A DNA stretch of 64,000 nt from JAMHWF01 sp035911095 (GTDB taxonomy: Bacteria > Pseudomonadota > Gammaproteobacteria > Burkholderiales > Burkholderiaceae_C), in the NCBI GenBank assembly GCA_035911095.1, contig JAMHWF010000053.1, forward strand, positions 62,001 through 126,000. The letters are read 5' to 3'. The notes under the pieces are model-generated. The model saw only the letters and a list, made by a program, of their open reading frames with translations. It did no database searches and was not told the origin of the DNA. Of the stretch, positions 41,308 to 50,177 are shown in pieces. How positions within the stretch are numbered: position 1 is the stretch's first letter; every line of letters begins with the position of its first letter. The position numbers and the translations under genes are program-made.

Positions 41308-43212
41308 ATGACCACGCTGCGCCAGCGCGAGGTGCCGCCGCGCACTGCGTGGGCACTGGAGCAGGCCGGCGTGCACCCGCTGCTCGCACGCCTCTATGCG
41401 GCGCGTGGCGTGCGCTCGGCCGACGAGCTGGACGCCCAGCCCGCGCGCCTGCTGCCCCCTGCCACGCTGCTCGGCGCCGAGGCCGCGGCACGCCGCCTGG
41501 CCGACGCGATCGCGGCGCGCCGGCGCCTGTGCGTCGTCGCCGACTACGACTGCGACGGCGCCACCGCCTGCGCGGTCGCGCTGCGTGGGCTGGCGCTGCT
41601 CGGCGCCGCGCGCGGCACGCTGGCCTACGTCGTGCCCGACCGCGCGCGCCACGGCTACGGCCTGACGCCGGCGATCGTCGACCTGGCGCTCGAACAGCGG
41701 CCCGCGGTGCTGATCACGGTGGACAACGGCATCGCGAGCCACGAGGGCGTGGCCCATGCGCGGGCGCGCGGCCTCGAGGTGATCGTCACCGACCACCACC
41801 TGCCGGCGCAGGTGGCGGGCGTGGTCTCGCTGCCCGAGGCGGATGCGATCGTCAACCCGAACCAGCCGGGCTGCGGCTTCGAGAGCAAGCACCTGGCCGG
41901 CGTCGGCGTCGTCTTCTACGTGCTGCTCGCGCTGCGCGCCGAGCTGCGCGCGCGTGGTGCCTTTGATGCCGGAACGCAGCCGCGGCTCGACCGCCTGCTC
42001 GACCTGGTCGCGCTCGGCACCGTCGCCGACGTGGTGAAGCTCGACGCCAACAACCGCCGCCTCGTCGCGCAGGGCCTGGCGCGGGTGCGCGCCGGGCGCA
42101 TGCAACCGGGCGTCGCGGCGTTGTTCGCGGCCGCCGCCCGGGACCCGGTGCGCGCCTCGGGCTTCGACTTCGGCTTCGCGCTCGGCCCGCGCCTCAACGC
42201 GGCCGGGCGCCTGGCCGACATGACGCTCGGCATCGAGTGCCTGCTCACCGACGACCCGGCGCGCGCCGCCGAGCTGGCGCAGCGGCTCGACGCGATCAAC
42301 CGCGAGCGGCGCGAGGTCGAGGACGGCATGAAGGCCCAGGCCGAGGCCCTGCTCGCACGGCTCATGGACACGCACCTCCCGGATGCACCGCCGGCCGCCG
42401 CGCCTGCGGCCGCCCCCGGGGCACCAGACACACCGCCCGCGATCGCCCTCTTCGACCCCGCCTTCCACGAGGGCGTGGTCGGCATCGTCGCCGCGAGACT
42501 CAAGGACCGCTTTCACCGCCCCTGCTTCGTCTTCGCGCGCGGTCGCGACGGGCTGCTGAAGGGCTCGGGCCGCTCGATCGCCGGCTTCCACCTGCGCGAC
42601 GCGCTCGACCTCGTCGCCAAGCGCCACCCGGGCCTGCTGCTGCGCTTCGGGGGGCATGCGATGGCGGCCGGCTGCACGCTGACCGAGGACGGCTTGGCGC
42701 GCTTCGACGCGGCGCTGCGCCTGGTCGCGGCCGAGGCACTCGACGCCGCGACGCTCGCCCGCACCCTGCTCACCGACGGCCCGATGCCGGCCGGCGCCTG
42801 CACGCCCGAGACGGTGCGCGTGCTCGAGCGCGAGGTCTGGGGCGCCGGCTTCGACGCCCCGGTCTTCTGCGACGACGCCGAGGTGGTCGCGCAGCGCTGC
42901 GTCGGCGAGAAGCACCTGAAGCTCACGCTGCGCCTGGCCGGCGCCCTGCACGAGGCGATCTGGTTCGGCCGCACCGCGCCGCTGCCGGCGCGCGCGCGAC
43001 TGGCCTACCGCCTGCAGCTCGACGAATGGAACGGCCGCCAGCGCGTCCAGTGGGTGATCGAGGCGCTCGACGAAGACCGCGCTGCCAGCGCCGGCCCGGC
43101 GCGTAACGCGCTCGGACTTGCCCCCGCCGGCGCGGAACCTATCGCGGCCGGCCCGCGTCCATCGGGGCATCATCCCGCCCCCGAGGCGGGCGCCACCCCC
43201 TACGCACGCTGA
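41308..43212 (+). CDS. recJ: Single-stranded-DNA-specific exonuclease RecJ
   Basis: A 634-residue DHH-family exonuclease. Motif I is VADYDCDGATAC near residue 76, motif III is VTDHHLP near 160, and DHHA1 follows with SGRSIAGFHLRDAL and FGGHAMAAGCTL. An OB domain is present towards the end. The C-terminal 40 residues are proline/alanine-rich and poorly conserved. It degrades single-stranded DNA 5'-3' in mismatch and recombination repair. GGAGG precedes ATG 41308; the same frame is open 52 codons upstream inside the previous gene and is rejected. Confidence 0.93.
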   Translation: MTTLRQREVPPRTAWALEQAGVHPLLARLYAARGVRSADELDAQPARLLPPATLLGAEAAARRLADAIAARRRLCVVADYDCDGATACAVALRGLALLGAARGTLAYVVPDRARHGYGLTPAIVDLALEQRPAVLITVDNGIASHEGVAHARARGLEVIVTDHHLPAQVAGVVSLPEADAIVNPNQPGCGFESKHLAGVGVVFYVLLALRAELRARGAFDAGTQPRLDRLLDLVALGTVADVVKLDANNRRLVAQGLARVRAGRMQPGVAALFAAAARDPVRASGFDFGFALGPRLNAAGRLADMTLGIECLLTDDPARAAELAQRLDAINRERREVEDGMKAQAEALLARLMDTHLPDAPPAAAPAAAPGAPDTPPAIALFDPAFHEGVVGIVAARLKDRFHRPCFVFARGRDGLLKGSGRSIAGFHLRDALDLVAKRHPGLLLRFGGHAMAAGCTLTEDGLARFDAALRLVAAEALDAATLARTLLTDGPMPAGACTPETVRVLEREVWGAGFDAPVFCDDAEVVAQRCVGEKHLKLTLRLAGALHEAIWFGRTAPLPARARLAYRLQLDEWNGRQRVQWVIEALDEDRAASAGPARNALGLAPAGAEPIAAGPRPSGHHPAPEAGATPYAR

Positions 43213-43216
43213 GCCG

Positions 43217-44416
43217 ATGACCGCACCCTCGACGCCTACCGCCCGCCGCACCGCCGCCCTGCCGCTCACGCGCCGGAGCAGCCTCGGCGCCATGGCGGCG
43301 CTGCTCGCAGGCTGCGCGGGCACCCCGCCCGCCGATGCCGCCGCACAGCGCAGCCCGCGCACCTCGACCGTCGCCCGTGGCCTGCAGTACCCATGGAGCC
43401 TGGCCTTCCTGCCCGACTTCGAACGCGACGGCCTGATGCTCGTCACCGAGCGGCGCGGCCAGTTGCAGCTCGTCGGCCGCGACAACCGACCGCACCGCCC
43501 CGTGACCGGCGTGCCCGAGGTCGTGGCCCGCGGCCAGGGCGGCCTGCTCGACGTGGTGCTCGACCCACGCTTCGCGGAGAACCGCCTCGTCTACCTCGGC
43601 TACAGCGAGCGGGGCGACGACGGCGTCGGCACCGCGGTGGCGCGCGGGCGGCTCGAGACGAGCGCCAATGCCGCACGCCTCGACGCGGTGGAGGTGATCT
43701 TCCGCCAGCGGCCCAAGGCGGGCGGCAGCAGCCACTTCGGCTGCCGCCTCGTCTTCGCGCGAGACGGGCGCCTGTTCGTCACGTTGGGCGACCGCGGCAA
43801 CCTGAGCGACCAGGCCCAGTCGCTCGACAACCTGATCGGCAAGGTCGTGCGCATCGAGCCCGACGGCCGCGTGCCCGCCGACAACCCCTTTGTCGGCAAG
43901 GCCGGCGCGCTGCCCGAGATCTGGAGCTACGGCCACCGCAACGTCCAGGGCGCCGCGCTGCACCCCGACACCGGCGAGCTCTGGACCCACGAGCACGGCC
44001 CGCAGGGCGGCGACGAGGTCAACGTGACGCTGGCCGGTCGCAACTACGGCTGGCCCGTCATCACCTTCGGCCGCGCCTACGGCCTGGGCACGCAGATCGG
44101 CGAAGGCACGACGCGCGACGACATCGAACCCGCGGTGACGACCTGGGTGCCGTCGATCGCGCCCAGCGGCATGGCCTTCGTCAGCAGCGACCACTACCCC
44201 GGCTGGCGCGGCAGCCTGTTCGTCGGCGCGCTGCGCGGCCAGACGCTGGTGCGCCTCGAACTCGACGGCCGCCGCGTCGTGCGCGAGGAGCGCCTGCTGT
44301 CGACCCTGTTCGAGCGCCTCCGCGACGTGCGCCAGGGGCCGGACGGTCTGCTGTACCTGCTGACCGACAACTCCGACGGCCGCGTCCTGCGCATCGAGGC
44401 GCCGAGCCGGGGCTGA
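43217..44416 (+). CDS. PQQ-dependent aldose sugar dehydrogenase (YliI-type) lipoprotein
   Basis: A 399-residue six-bladed beta-propeller of the soluble glucose/sorbosone dehydrogenase family. Typical segments are GLQYPWSLAFLPD, GGLLDVVLDPRFAENRLVYL, GSSHFGCRLVF with the catalytic His, WSYGHRNVQGAALHP and EHGPQGGDEVN. The export signal has twin arginines and a lipobox (LTRRSSLGAMAALLAGCAG), so it may be a Tat-exported lipoprotein. It oxidises the C1 of aldoses using PQQ. No PQQ synthesis gene is in the window. Starts 4 bases after recJ. Confidence 0.88.
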   Translation: MTAPSTPTARRTAALPLTRRSSLGAMAALLAGCAGTPPADAAAQRSPRTSTVARGLQYPWSLAFLPDFERDGLMLVTERRGQLQLVGRDNRPHRPVTGVPEVVARGQGGLLDVVLDPRFAENRLVYLGYSERGDDGVGTAVARGRLETSANAARLDAVEVIFRQRPKAGGSSHFGCRLVFARDGRLFVTLGDRGNLSDQAQSLDNLIGKVVRIEPDGRVPADNPFVGKAGALPEIWSYGHRNVQGAALHPDTGELWTHEHGPQGGDEVNVTLAGRNYGWPVITFGRAYGLGTQIGEGTTRDDIEPAVTTWVPSIAPSGMAFVSSDHYPGWRGSLFVGALRGQTLVRLELDGRRVVREERLLSTLFERLRDVRQGPDGLLYLLTDNSDGRVLRIEAPSRG

Positions 44417-44568
44417 CCACCGCGCGGCACGACGCCGCCCGGCTCGACCTCGTTCGAGCCGGCCACTGGCCCCACACTCCCGCAGGAGCGTGACCACGAG
44501 AGCCAGGAGGGCGGGATGCCGACACGAAGCGACAAGGCGCACAGGCGCATCGAACGAGGACCGTCGCG

Positions 44569-46401
44569 ATGAGCCCCCCGCAAGGCGGCGCCGACCTGGT
44601 GCACGTCGTCGCGCTGCTGGGCGCCGCCGTGGTCGCGGTGCCGCTGTTCAAGCGGCTCGGCCTCGGCTCGGTGCTCGGCTACCTGGCGGCGGGCCTCGCG
44701 ATCGGCCCCTTCGGCCTCGGCCTTTTCGACGACCCTCAGGCGATCCTGCACGTCGCCGAGCTCGGCGTCGTGATGTTCCTGTTCGTCATCGGGCTCGAGA
44801 TGCAGCCGTCGCGCCTGTGGGCGCTGCGGCGCCAGATCTTCGGCCTCGGCACGCTGCAGGTCGCCGTCTGCGGCGCGCTGCTCACCGGTGTCGGCCTGCT
44901 CGCCGGCCTCAGCGGCCCGGTGGCCTTCGTCGCGGCGATGGGCTTCGTGCTCACCTCGACCGCGATCGTGATGCAGATCCTCGACGAGCGCGGCGTCACC
45001 GCCACCGAGCCCGGCCAGCGCGCGGTCGCGATCCTGCTGCTGGAAGACCTGGCGATCGTGCCGCTGCTGGCGATCGTCGCGCTGCTCGTGCCGAGCGGCG
45101 CCGTCGAGGGCGCCTCGGCGCGCTGGGCCGAGGTCGGCATCGCGCTCGGCTCGCTGGTCGCGCTGATCGCCGCCGGGCTGTGGCTGCTCAACCCGCTGTT
45201 CGGCGTGCTCGCGCGCTCGAAGGCGCGCGAGATGATGACCGCCGCGGCCCTGCTCGTCGTGCTCGGCGCGGCGCTGCTGATGCAGCTCGGCGGCCTGTCG
45301 ATGGCGATGGGGGCCTTCCTCGCCGGCGTGCTGCTGTCGGAGTCGAGCTTCCGCCACCAGCTCGAGGCCGACATCGAGCCCTTCCGCGGCCTGCTGCTCG
45401 GCCTGTTCTTCCTCGGCGTGGGCATGGCGCTCGACCTGGGCGTGATCGCGGCGCACTGGCCGAAGATCCTCGGCTGGGTGGTCGCCTTCATGGTGGTCAA
45501 GGCGATCGGCATCTATGCCGTCGCCCACTTCACCGGCGCGAACCTGCGCGAGCGGGTCTACCGCACCGCGCTGATGGCCCAGGGCGGCGAGTTCGCCTTC
45601 GTGCTCTATGCCACGGCCGCCGCCAGCGGCATCTTCGACGCGCAGACGAACGCGATCTTCACCACCGTCGTGATCGCCTCGATGGCCCTGACGCCGCTGG
45701 TGATCATCGTCGTCTCGCGCTCGCTGCCCCGCAAGCCGAACCAGTCGATGGACGGCATCGATGCAGCCGACGGCCTGCAGGGCAGCGTGCTGGTGATCGG
45801 CTTCGGCCGCTTCGGGCAGGTCACCTGCCAGGTGCTGCTCGCGCGCGGGCTCGACGTGACGATCATCGACAACGACACCGACATGATCCGGGCCGCGGCC
45901 GGCTTCGGCTTCAAGGTCTACTACGGCGACGGCACGCGGCTCGACGTGCTGCACACGAGCGGCGCCGGCAAGGCGCGCGCGGTGGCGATCTGCGTCGACC
46001 GGCCGGAGGTGGCGACCTACATCGCCGAGCTGGTGCGCGACGAGTTTCCGCTCGCCAAGTGCCTGGCCCGCGCCTTCGACCGCGGGCATGCGCTGAAGCT
46101 GATCGAGACCGGCGTCGACTACCAGATCCGCGAGACCTTCGAGTCGGCGCTGGCCTTCGGCGGCGCGACGCTCGCCGCGCTCGAGGTGAGCGAGGCGGAG
46201 GTCGACGACACGGTGGCCGAGGTGCGCCGCCTCGACGGCGAGCGCCTCGCGATCCAGCAGTCGCAGGGCGACATCGCCGCCGGGCGCGAACTGATGCGGG
46301 GCAACATCATCAAGCCCACGCCGTTCACCAGGCCGCAACGCGAAGGCCAGGTGCTCGGCGAGCCGGTGCCCGGCGGCGCCGAAGCGAGCGCGAAGACCTG
46401 A
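44569..46401 (+). CDS. Kef-type monovalent cation:proton antiporter with RCK domain
   Basis: A 610-residue CPA2 transporter. About 12-13 membrane helices fill residues 1-390, including the ion-path motif GFVLTSTAIVMQIL, then an RCK/TrkA-N domain binds a nucleotide (VLVIGFGRFGQVTCQVLL, near residue 405). It matches the KefB/KefC glutathione-gated potassium efflux systems. The ancillary KefF/KefG oxidoreductase is not nearby. It would acidify the cytoplasm during electrophile stress. Confidence 0.87.
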   Translation: MSPPQGGADLVHVVALLGAAVVAVPLFKRLGLGSVLGYLAAGLAIGPFGLGLFDDPQAILHVAELGVVMFLFVIGLEMQPSRLWALRRQIFGLGTLQVAVCGALLTGVGLLAGLSGPVAFVAAMGFVLTSTAIVMQILDERGVTATEPGQRAVAILLLEDLAIVPLLAIVALLVPSGAVEGASARWAEVGIALGSLVALIAAGLWLLNPLFGVLARSKAREMMTAAALLVVLGAALLMQLGGLSMAMGAFLAGVLLSESSFRHQLEADIEPFRGLLLGLFFLGVGMALDLGVIAAHWPKILGWVVAFMVVKAIGIYAVAHFTGANLRERVYRTALMAQGGEFAFVLYATAAASGIFDAQTNAIFTTVVIASMALTPLVIIVVSRSLPRKPNQSMDGIDAADGLQGSVLVIGFGRFGQVTCQVLLARGLDVTIIDNDTDMIRAAAGFGFKVYYGDGTRLDVLHTSGAGKARAVAICVDRPEVATYIAELVRDEFPLAKCLARAFDRGHALKLIETGVDYQIRETFESALAFGGATLAALEVSEAEVDDTVAEVRRLDGERLAIQQSQGDIAAGRELMRGNIIKPTPFTRPQREGQVLGEPVPGGAEASAKT

Positions 46402-46580
46402 CCCGAGTGCGCTGCACGGCAGGGCGCCCGCGCCGAGCGGCCTGCATGGCGGTGGCGCGAGGTTTCCCTTCGACAGATGAGATCGCCCCTCGCCCCCTGT
46501 CGGGCTAGGGAGGGCGGTTTCCACGCACGGTTCCTAGATTTCCTTCACCCGGCAAACGGTGCCGGTGCGGAGGAACTCAG

Positions 46581-47429
46581 ATGGGACACACCGGAAGGGC
46601 GGCCACGAGGTACACGGCTGCAGTGCTCGGCATGCTCGCCTTGACTGGCGCAGCGCAGGCACAGGCACAGGCACAGGCCATTGCGCAGCGCGCACCGGCG
46701 GGGTTTGCCCAACCCGCGGCGATGGCGGATCTGCGCGGCGCGATCCGCCAGACGGCGGCCGTCGTCGAAGGCCTGGCGAGCGACATCCGCCACGAGTACA
46801 CGGAGGAGGACGGGCCCTGGACCGTCGTCACGCTCACCGGCGTCAAGACCCACTTCGGTCAGGCCAGCGACACGGTCGAGATCCGCCACTTCGGTGGGCC
46901 GACGCCGAACGGGCGCATGGTCGTCGCGGCCGAGCTGCCGGTGTTCGTGAAGGACAAGCGCTACCTCGTCTTCCTGCGCAACACGGCGTGGAACCTCTCG
47001 CCGGTGGTCGGCGACCTGGCCTTGCGCGTCGAGAGCCAGGGCGGCAGCGAGTTGCTGGTCGATTCCGACGGCCGTGCCGTCACAGGCGTGGGCGCCAAGG
47101 GCGTGTCGCTGGGCGCAGCACTGTTCGAAGGCCCGCAGATCGACGGCAGCGCGCCGAAAGCCCTGGCTTCCGTGGCCGCCGCCTCTGCCAGCCGGCAGGC
47201 GCTGCGGCCGGAGACCCTGGTGCGTCAGCTCGGCCAGAACCTCGCGGCCCAGGGGCTGAAGGTCGAAGGCAGCTTCCTCACGCGACCCGCCGGTGCCTTC
47301 AAGTGGCGCGCGGTGCAGGTGGCGGCGAGGCCGGGCCGGCAGGCTGCCGGCACGCCGATGACGGCACGCACTGCGGCGTCAACGCCCGCCGCCGCAGAGC
47401 GCGACACCTCCGGAACCACGTCCCGCTGA
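46581..47429 (+). CDS. Exported hypothetical protein, first gene of the metzincin operon
   Basis: A 282-residue secreted protein with a signal peptide (YTAAVLGMLALTGAAQAQ) followed by a repeated Ala-Gln run encoded by a CAGGCA hexamer repeat. The mature domain is beta-rich (GPWTVVTLTGVKTHFGQ, VEIRHFGGPTPNGRMVVAAE, VFVKDKRYLVFLRNT). The family is unknown to me. The C-terminal 60 residues are low-complexity and basic. GGAGGAAC precedes the ATG. It is separated by 11 bases from the metzincin protease gene, so the two are probably co-expressed and may interact. Confidence 0.75.
   Translation: MGHTGRAATRYTAAVLGMLALTGAAQAQAQAQAIAQRAPAGFAQPAAMADLRGAIRQTAAVVEGLASDIRHEYTEEDGPWTVVTLTGVKTHFGQASDTVEIRHFGGPTPNGRMVVAAELPVFVKDKRYLVFLRNTAWNLSPVVGDLALRVESQGGSELLVDSDGRAVTGVGAKGVSLGAALFEGPQIDGSAPKALASVAAASASRQALRPETLVRQLGQNLAAQGLKVEGSFLTRPAGAFKWRAVQVAARPGRQAAGTPMTARTAASTPAAAERDTSGTTSR
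46656..46679 (+). repeat. CAGGCA hexanucleotide tandem repeat in a signal-peptide region
   Basis: Three perfect copies and one partial copy of CAGGCA encode an Ala-Gln run at the predicted signal-peptidase site of the exported protein. Slipped-strand changes would alter the number of AQ pairs in frame without destroying the gene. Confidence 0.7.
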
Positions 47430-47440
47430 AAGGAACGGTC

Positions 47441-48487
47441 ATGATCGGACACCTGAAGGCTCTCGGCCCGCTCGCCCTGGCAGCCTCCCTTGCTGCGCCG
47501 CCGCTGCTGCTCGCGCCCCAGACCGCGGAAGCCGCGCGCTGGAGAACCTGCAACGGCACGCCGGTGCAGTGGCGCGGCACCGTGAACATCCACCGCAACC
47601 GCTGCAGCATCCCCGACACCGGCATCGTCAACAGCGCGTACTGGAACGGCATGCGGCAGTGGAACAGCCTGTCGAACGTCGTCGACGGCACCTTCGTCAA
47701 CGCCGCCAGCGACTGCTCGATCGGCCATGGCGACGGGCAGAACGAAGTCGGCTTGGTGAACCGCGCGAACATCGACGGCGCGAACGGCGTGACGGTGCTG
47801 CAGCTCGGCCTGTGCTTCATCGGCAGCAACGACATCGACGAGGCCGACGTGATGATCGCCAACGACCTGAGCTTCGTCGCGCAGTGGGGCAACTTCCGCG
47901 GCACCACCGGGCGCAGCACCTTCGTGCACGAGTTCGGGCATTTCTTCGGCTTCCTGCACGACGACGTGCACGCGGTAATGCGCACCACGCCGCCGCACCT
48001 GCTGACCGGCGGCACCGAGCCCTCGACGGTCTGGCCGAGCGACACCGCCGGGATGAACGCGCTCTACGGCTTCGCCACCGCGCGCCCCAACCTGCTGCCG
48101 TCGGCGTTGGGCGTCGTCGGCGGCGTGGTGCAGACGCTGGACCCGGCCGTCACGACGACCATGTGCCGCGGCTCGATCGGCAGCTCGCGCATCTACCTCG
48201 GCAACGCCGGCAACATCGGCTCTGGCACCTACAACCTGCGCATCCGCCTGAGCCCGACCTCGCCGATGGCCGGCTATACGGGTGCCGCCGGCGTGGCGGC
48301 CAGCTTTACCCATTCGATCGGCGCCTTCTCGCAGGGCACCTTCGACCTGTCGTTCCGCGTCCCTTCGACCTTGCCCAACGGGACCTACTTCATCTATCAC
48401 GACATGGACTACACCGGCACGATCTCCGAACTGCGTGAGGGCGACAACCGGACGGTCAGCGCGAAGCGGGTGCGGGTCGCCTGCTGA
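47441..48487 (+). CDS. Secreted matrixin-like metzincin metalloprotease
   Basis: A 348-residue protein with a signal peptide (LALAASLAAPPLLLAPQ, cut near AEAA). The zinc motif HEFGHFFGFLH places H163, E164, H167 and H173 in the HExxHxxGxxH pattern, followed by a Met-turn candidate (GMNALYGF), as in matrixins/astacin-like metzincins. Six or more cysteines suggest disulfides outside the cell. The C-terminal 110 residues form a CARDB/beta-sandwich-like domain (YNLRIRLSPTSP, FDLSFRVPSTLPNGTYFIYH). AAGGAA lies 6 bases before the ATG. Substrate unknown. Confidence 0.83.
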   Translation: MIGHLKALGPLALAASLAAPPLLLAPQTAEAARWRTCNGTPVQWRGTVNIHRNRCSIPDTGIVNSAYWNGMRQWNSLSNVVDGTFVNAASDCSIGHGDGQNEVGLVNRANIDGANGVTVLQLGLCFIGSNDIDEADVMIANDLSFVAQWGNFRGTTGRSTFVHEFGHFFGFLHDDVHAVMRTTPPHLLTGGTEPSTVWPSDTAGMNALYGFATARPNLLPSALGVVGGVVQTLDPAVTTTMCRGSIGSSRIYLGNAGNIGSGTYNLRIRLSPTSPMAGYTGAAGVAASFTHSIGAFSQGTFDLSFRVPSTLPNGTYFIYHDMDYTGTISELREGDNRTVSAKRVRVAC

Positions 48488-48497
48488 GGCCGAAGCG

Positions 48498-49178
48498 ATG
48501 CGATCGGCCTTCGCACCCGGCGCCATGGTCGCCGCCGCACTCGCGGCGGCGCTGGGGGCGGCGGCCGTGTCGCCGCCTGGCGCATCGAGCGCGCCCGGCA
48601 CGGCCTCCGACGCGGCCATGAGCCTCGACGCCAAAGCGGAACGGCCAGCCCCACCGGACCGCTTCGTCGTCGAGACCGCGGAGGGCCGGCGCCTCTCCGG
48701 TGCGCCGGCGCGCATCGACATCCGCCACCTCGATGCGCTGCAGGCGCCGCAGATCGAGGTGACCGTCTCGGCTGGAGACGACGAGGGGCAGGTCTGGGGG
48801 TTTCGGGCCTGGGCGCCGTCGTCGTTTCCGGGCATGCCCGGCTTCACGGCGCACATCGTTCGCGGGCCGCTCGGGCCCGGCCAGGCGGGGGTCGAACACG
48901 GCCGCGCCGCGGCCGACACCCGTTCGGCCACCGGCGGCACACTGCAACTCGCGCTGCGCGAGGGCCGGCTCACCGGTCGCGCCCATGCCAACGGGGCCTC
49001 GGCGCGTTTTGAAGGGCCGTATGCAGTCAGCTGCGCGGTCCCGGCTTCTGCCCCAGCGGCAGCAGCTTCCGCGGCCACGCCCACGCCGGAGGCGCCGCTG
49101 CCCGTGCTCGTCGTCGACGAGCGCTTCGAGTCGCCGCTGTGCAAGCCCTACGCGCAGCTCGCCGGCGTTGTCCGGTAG
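48498..49178 (+). CDS. Exported hypothetical protein, third gene of the metzincin operon
   Basis: A 226-residue protein with an N-terminal signal (MVAAALAAALGAAAVSPPGA). The rest is beta-rich (FVVETAEGRRLSGAPARIDI, QIEVTVSAGDDEGQVWGFRA) with two cysteines (SCAV, LCKPY), one near each end of the last third. Not recognised. It begins 10 bases after the protease stop, on the same strand, so it likely belongs to the same unit. A chaperone or inhibitor role for the protease is conceivable but unsupported. Confidence 0.65.
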   Translation: MRSAFAPGAMVAAALAAALGAAAVSPPGASSAPGTASDAAMSLDAKAERPAPPDRFVVETAEGRRLSGAPARIDIRHLDALQAPQIEVTVSAGDDEGQVWGFRAWAPSSFPGMPGFTAHIVRGPLGPGQAGVEHGRAAADTRSATGGTLQLALREGRLTGRAHANGASARFEGPYAVSCAVPASAPAAAASAATPTPEAPLPVLVVDERFESPLCKPYAQLAGVVR

Positions 49179-49252
49179 CAGCACGAGCGTCACGAGCCCG
49201 CCGCAAACGGGGTTTCCGTGGCGCCTGCACGACGCGAGATCAGGGTAAATCC

Positions 49253-49265
49253 TAAAATCGCCGGG
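49253..49265 (+). promoter_or_regulatory. -10 element immediately before the PHP gene start
   Basis: TAAAAT at 49253-49258 lies 6 bases before the GTG start at 49265, so transcription would begin at or next to the start codon, giving a leaderless message. There is no Shine-Dalgarno sequence in front of the GTG. A convincing -35 was not found (CTGCAC at 49225 is too distant). Confidence 0.5.
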
Positions 49266-50143
49266 TGACTGCAACACCCTTTCCCACCATTTTCCTGAAC
49301 GCGGACCTGCACTGCCACTCGATCGTCTCCGACGGCACCTTGCCGCCGGAGGCCCTCGCTGCGCGCGCGCACGCGAACGGCGTCGAACTCTGGGCCCTGA
49401 CCGACCACGACGAAGTCGGCGGCCAACGCCGCGCCCGCGACGCCGCGCTGGCGCTGGGCATGCCCTATCTCAACGGTGCCGAGCTCTCGGTGACCTTCGC
49501 CGACCGCACGGTGCACATCGTCGGCCTCGGCTTCGATGCCGAAGACGCGGGACTGGTCGAAGGCCTGCGCGACATGCGCGCCGGGCGCGAGCGCCGTGCC
49601 CGCGAGATGGCGGCGGCGCTGGCGGCGGTCGGCATCCGCGGTGCCTTCGAGGGCGCGCAGCGCTATGTCGGCAACCCGGAGCTGATCTCGCGCACCCACT
49701 TTGCTCGCCACCTGGTCGAGAGCGGCGTCTGCGCCGACACGCACGAGGTGTTCCGCCGCTACCTGACCGAAGGCAAGCCCGGCTACGTGCCGCACCGCTG
49801 GGCGACGCTGGGCGACGCCGTCGGCTGGATCACGCGCGCGGGCGGCACCGCCGTCATCGCGCACCCCGGCCGCTACAAGTTCACCGCGAACGAGGAGTAC
49901 GCGCTGTTCTCCGAGTTCAAGCAGCACGGCGGGCGCGGTGTCGAGGTCGTCACCGGCAGCCACAGCAGCGCCGACGCGCTGAGATACGCGGAGATGGCGC
50001 TCGAGTTCGACCTGCTCGCCTCGCGCGGCTCCGACTTCCACAGCCCCGAAGAGAGCCATACCGACCTCGGCCGCCTGCCTCCGCTGCCGGGACAGCTGAC
50101 ACCGGTCTGGGAAGCGCTGGCCGACCGCGTCCAGCGCCCGTGA
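49265..50143 (+). CDS. PHP-domain phosphoesterase / 5'-3' exoribonuclease family (YciV/RNase AM)
   Basis: A 292-residue PHP-fold metal hydrolase. Metal ligands appear in LNADLHCHSIVSDGTLPPEA, ALTDHDEVGG, the Glu of LNGAELSV, VIAHPGRY, and SRGSDFHSPEE. Homologues act on 3',5'-nucleoside bisphosphates or trim 5S/23S rRNA ends. It starts with GTG directly after a -10-like element. In this order of bacteria it is commonly grouped with the yciO-type gene found here two genes on. Confidence 0.88.
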   Translation: MTATPFPTIFLNADLHCHSIVSDGTLPPEALAARAHANGVELWALTDHDEVGGQRRARDAALALGMPYLNGAELSVTFADRTVHIVGLGFDAEDAGLVEGLRDMRAGRERRAREMAAALAAVGIRGAFEGAQRYVGNPELISRTHFARHLVESGVCADTHEVFRRYLTEGKPGYVPHRWATLGDAVGWITRAGGTAVIAHPGRYKFTANEEYALFSEFKQHGGRGVEVVTGSHSSADALRYAEMALEFDLLASRGSDFHSPEESHTDLGRLPPLPGQLTPVWEALADRVQRP

Positions 50144-50177
50144 ACGGCAGCACCCCTCGCCCGGGCAGGACCGCCGG

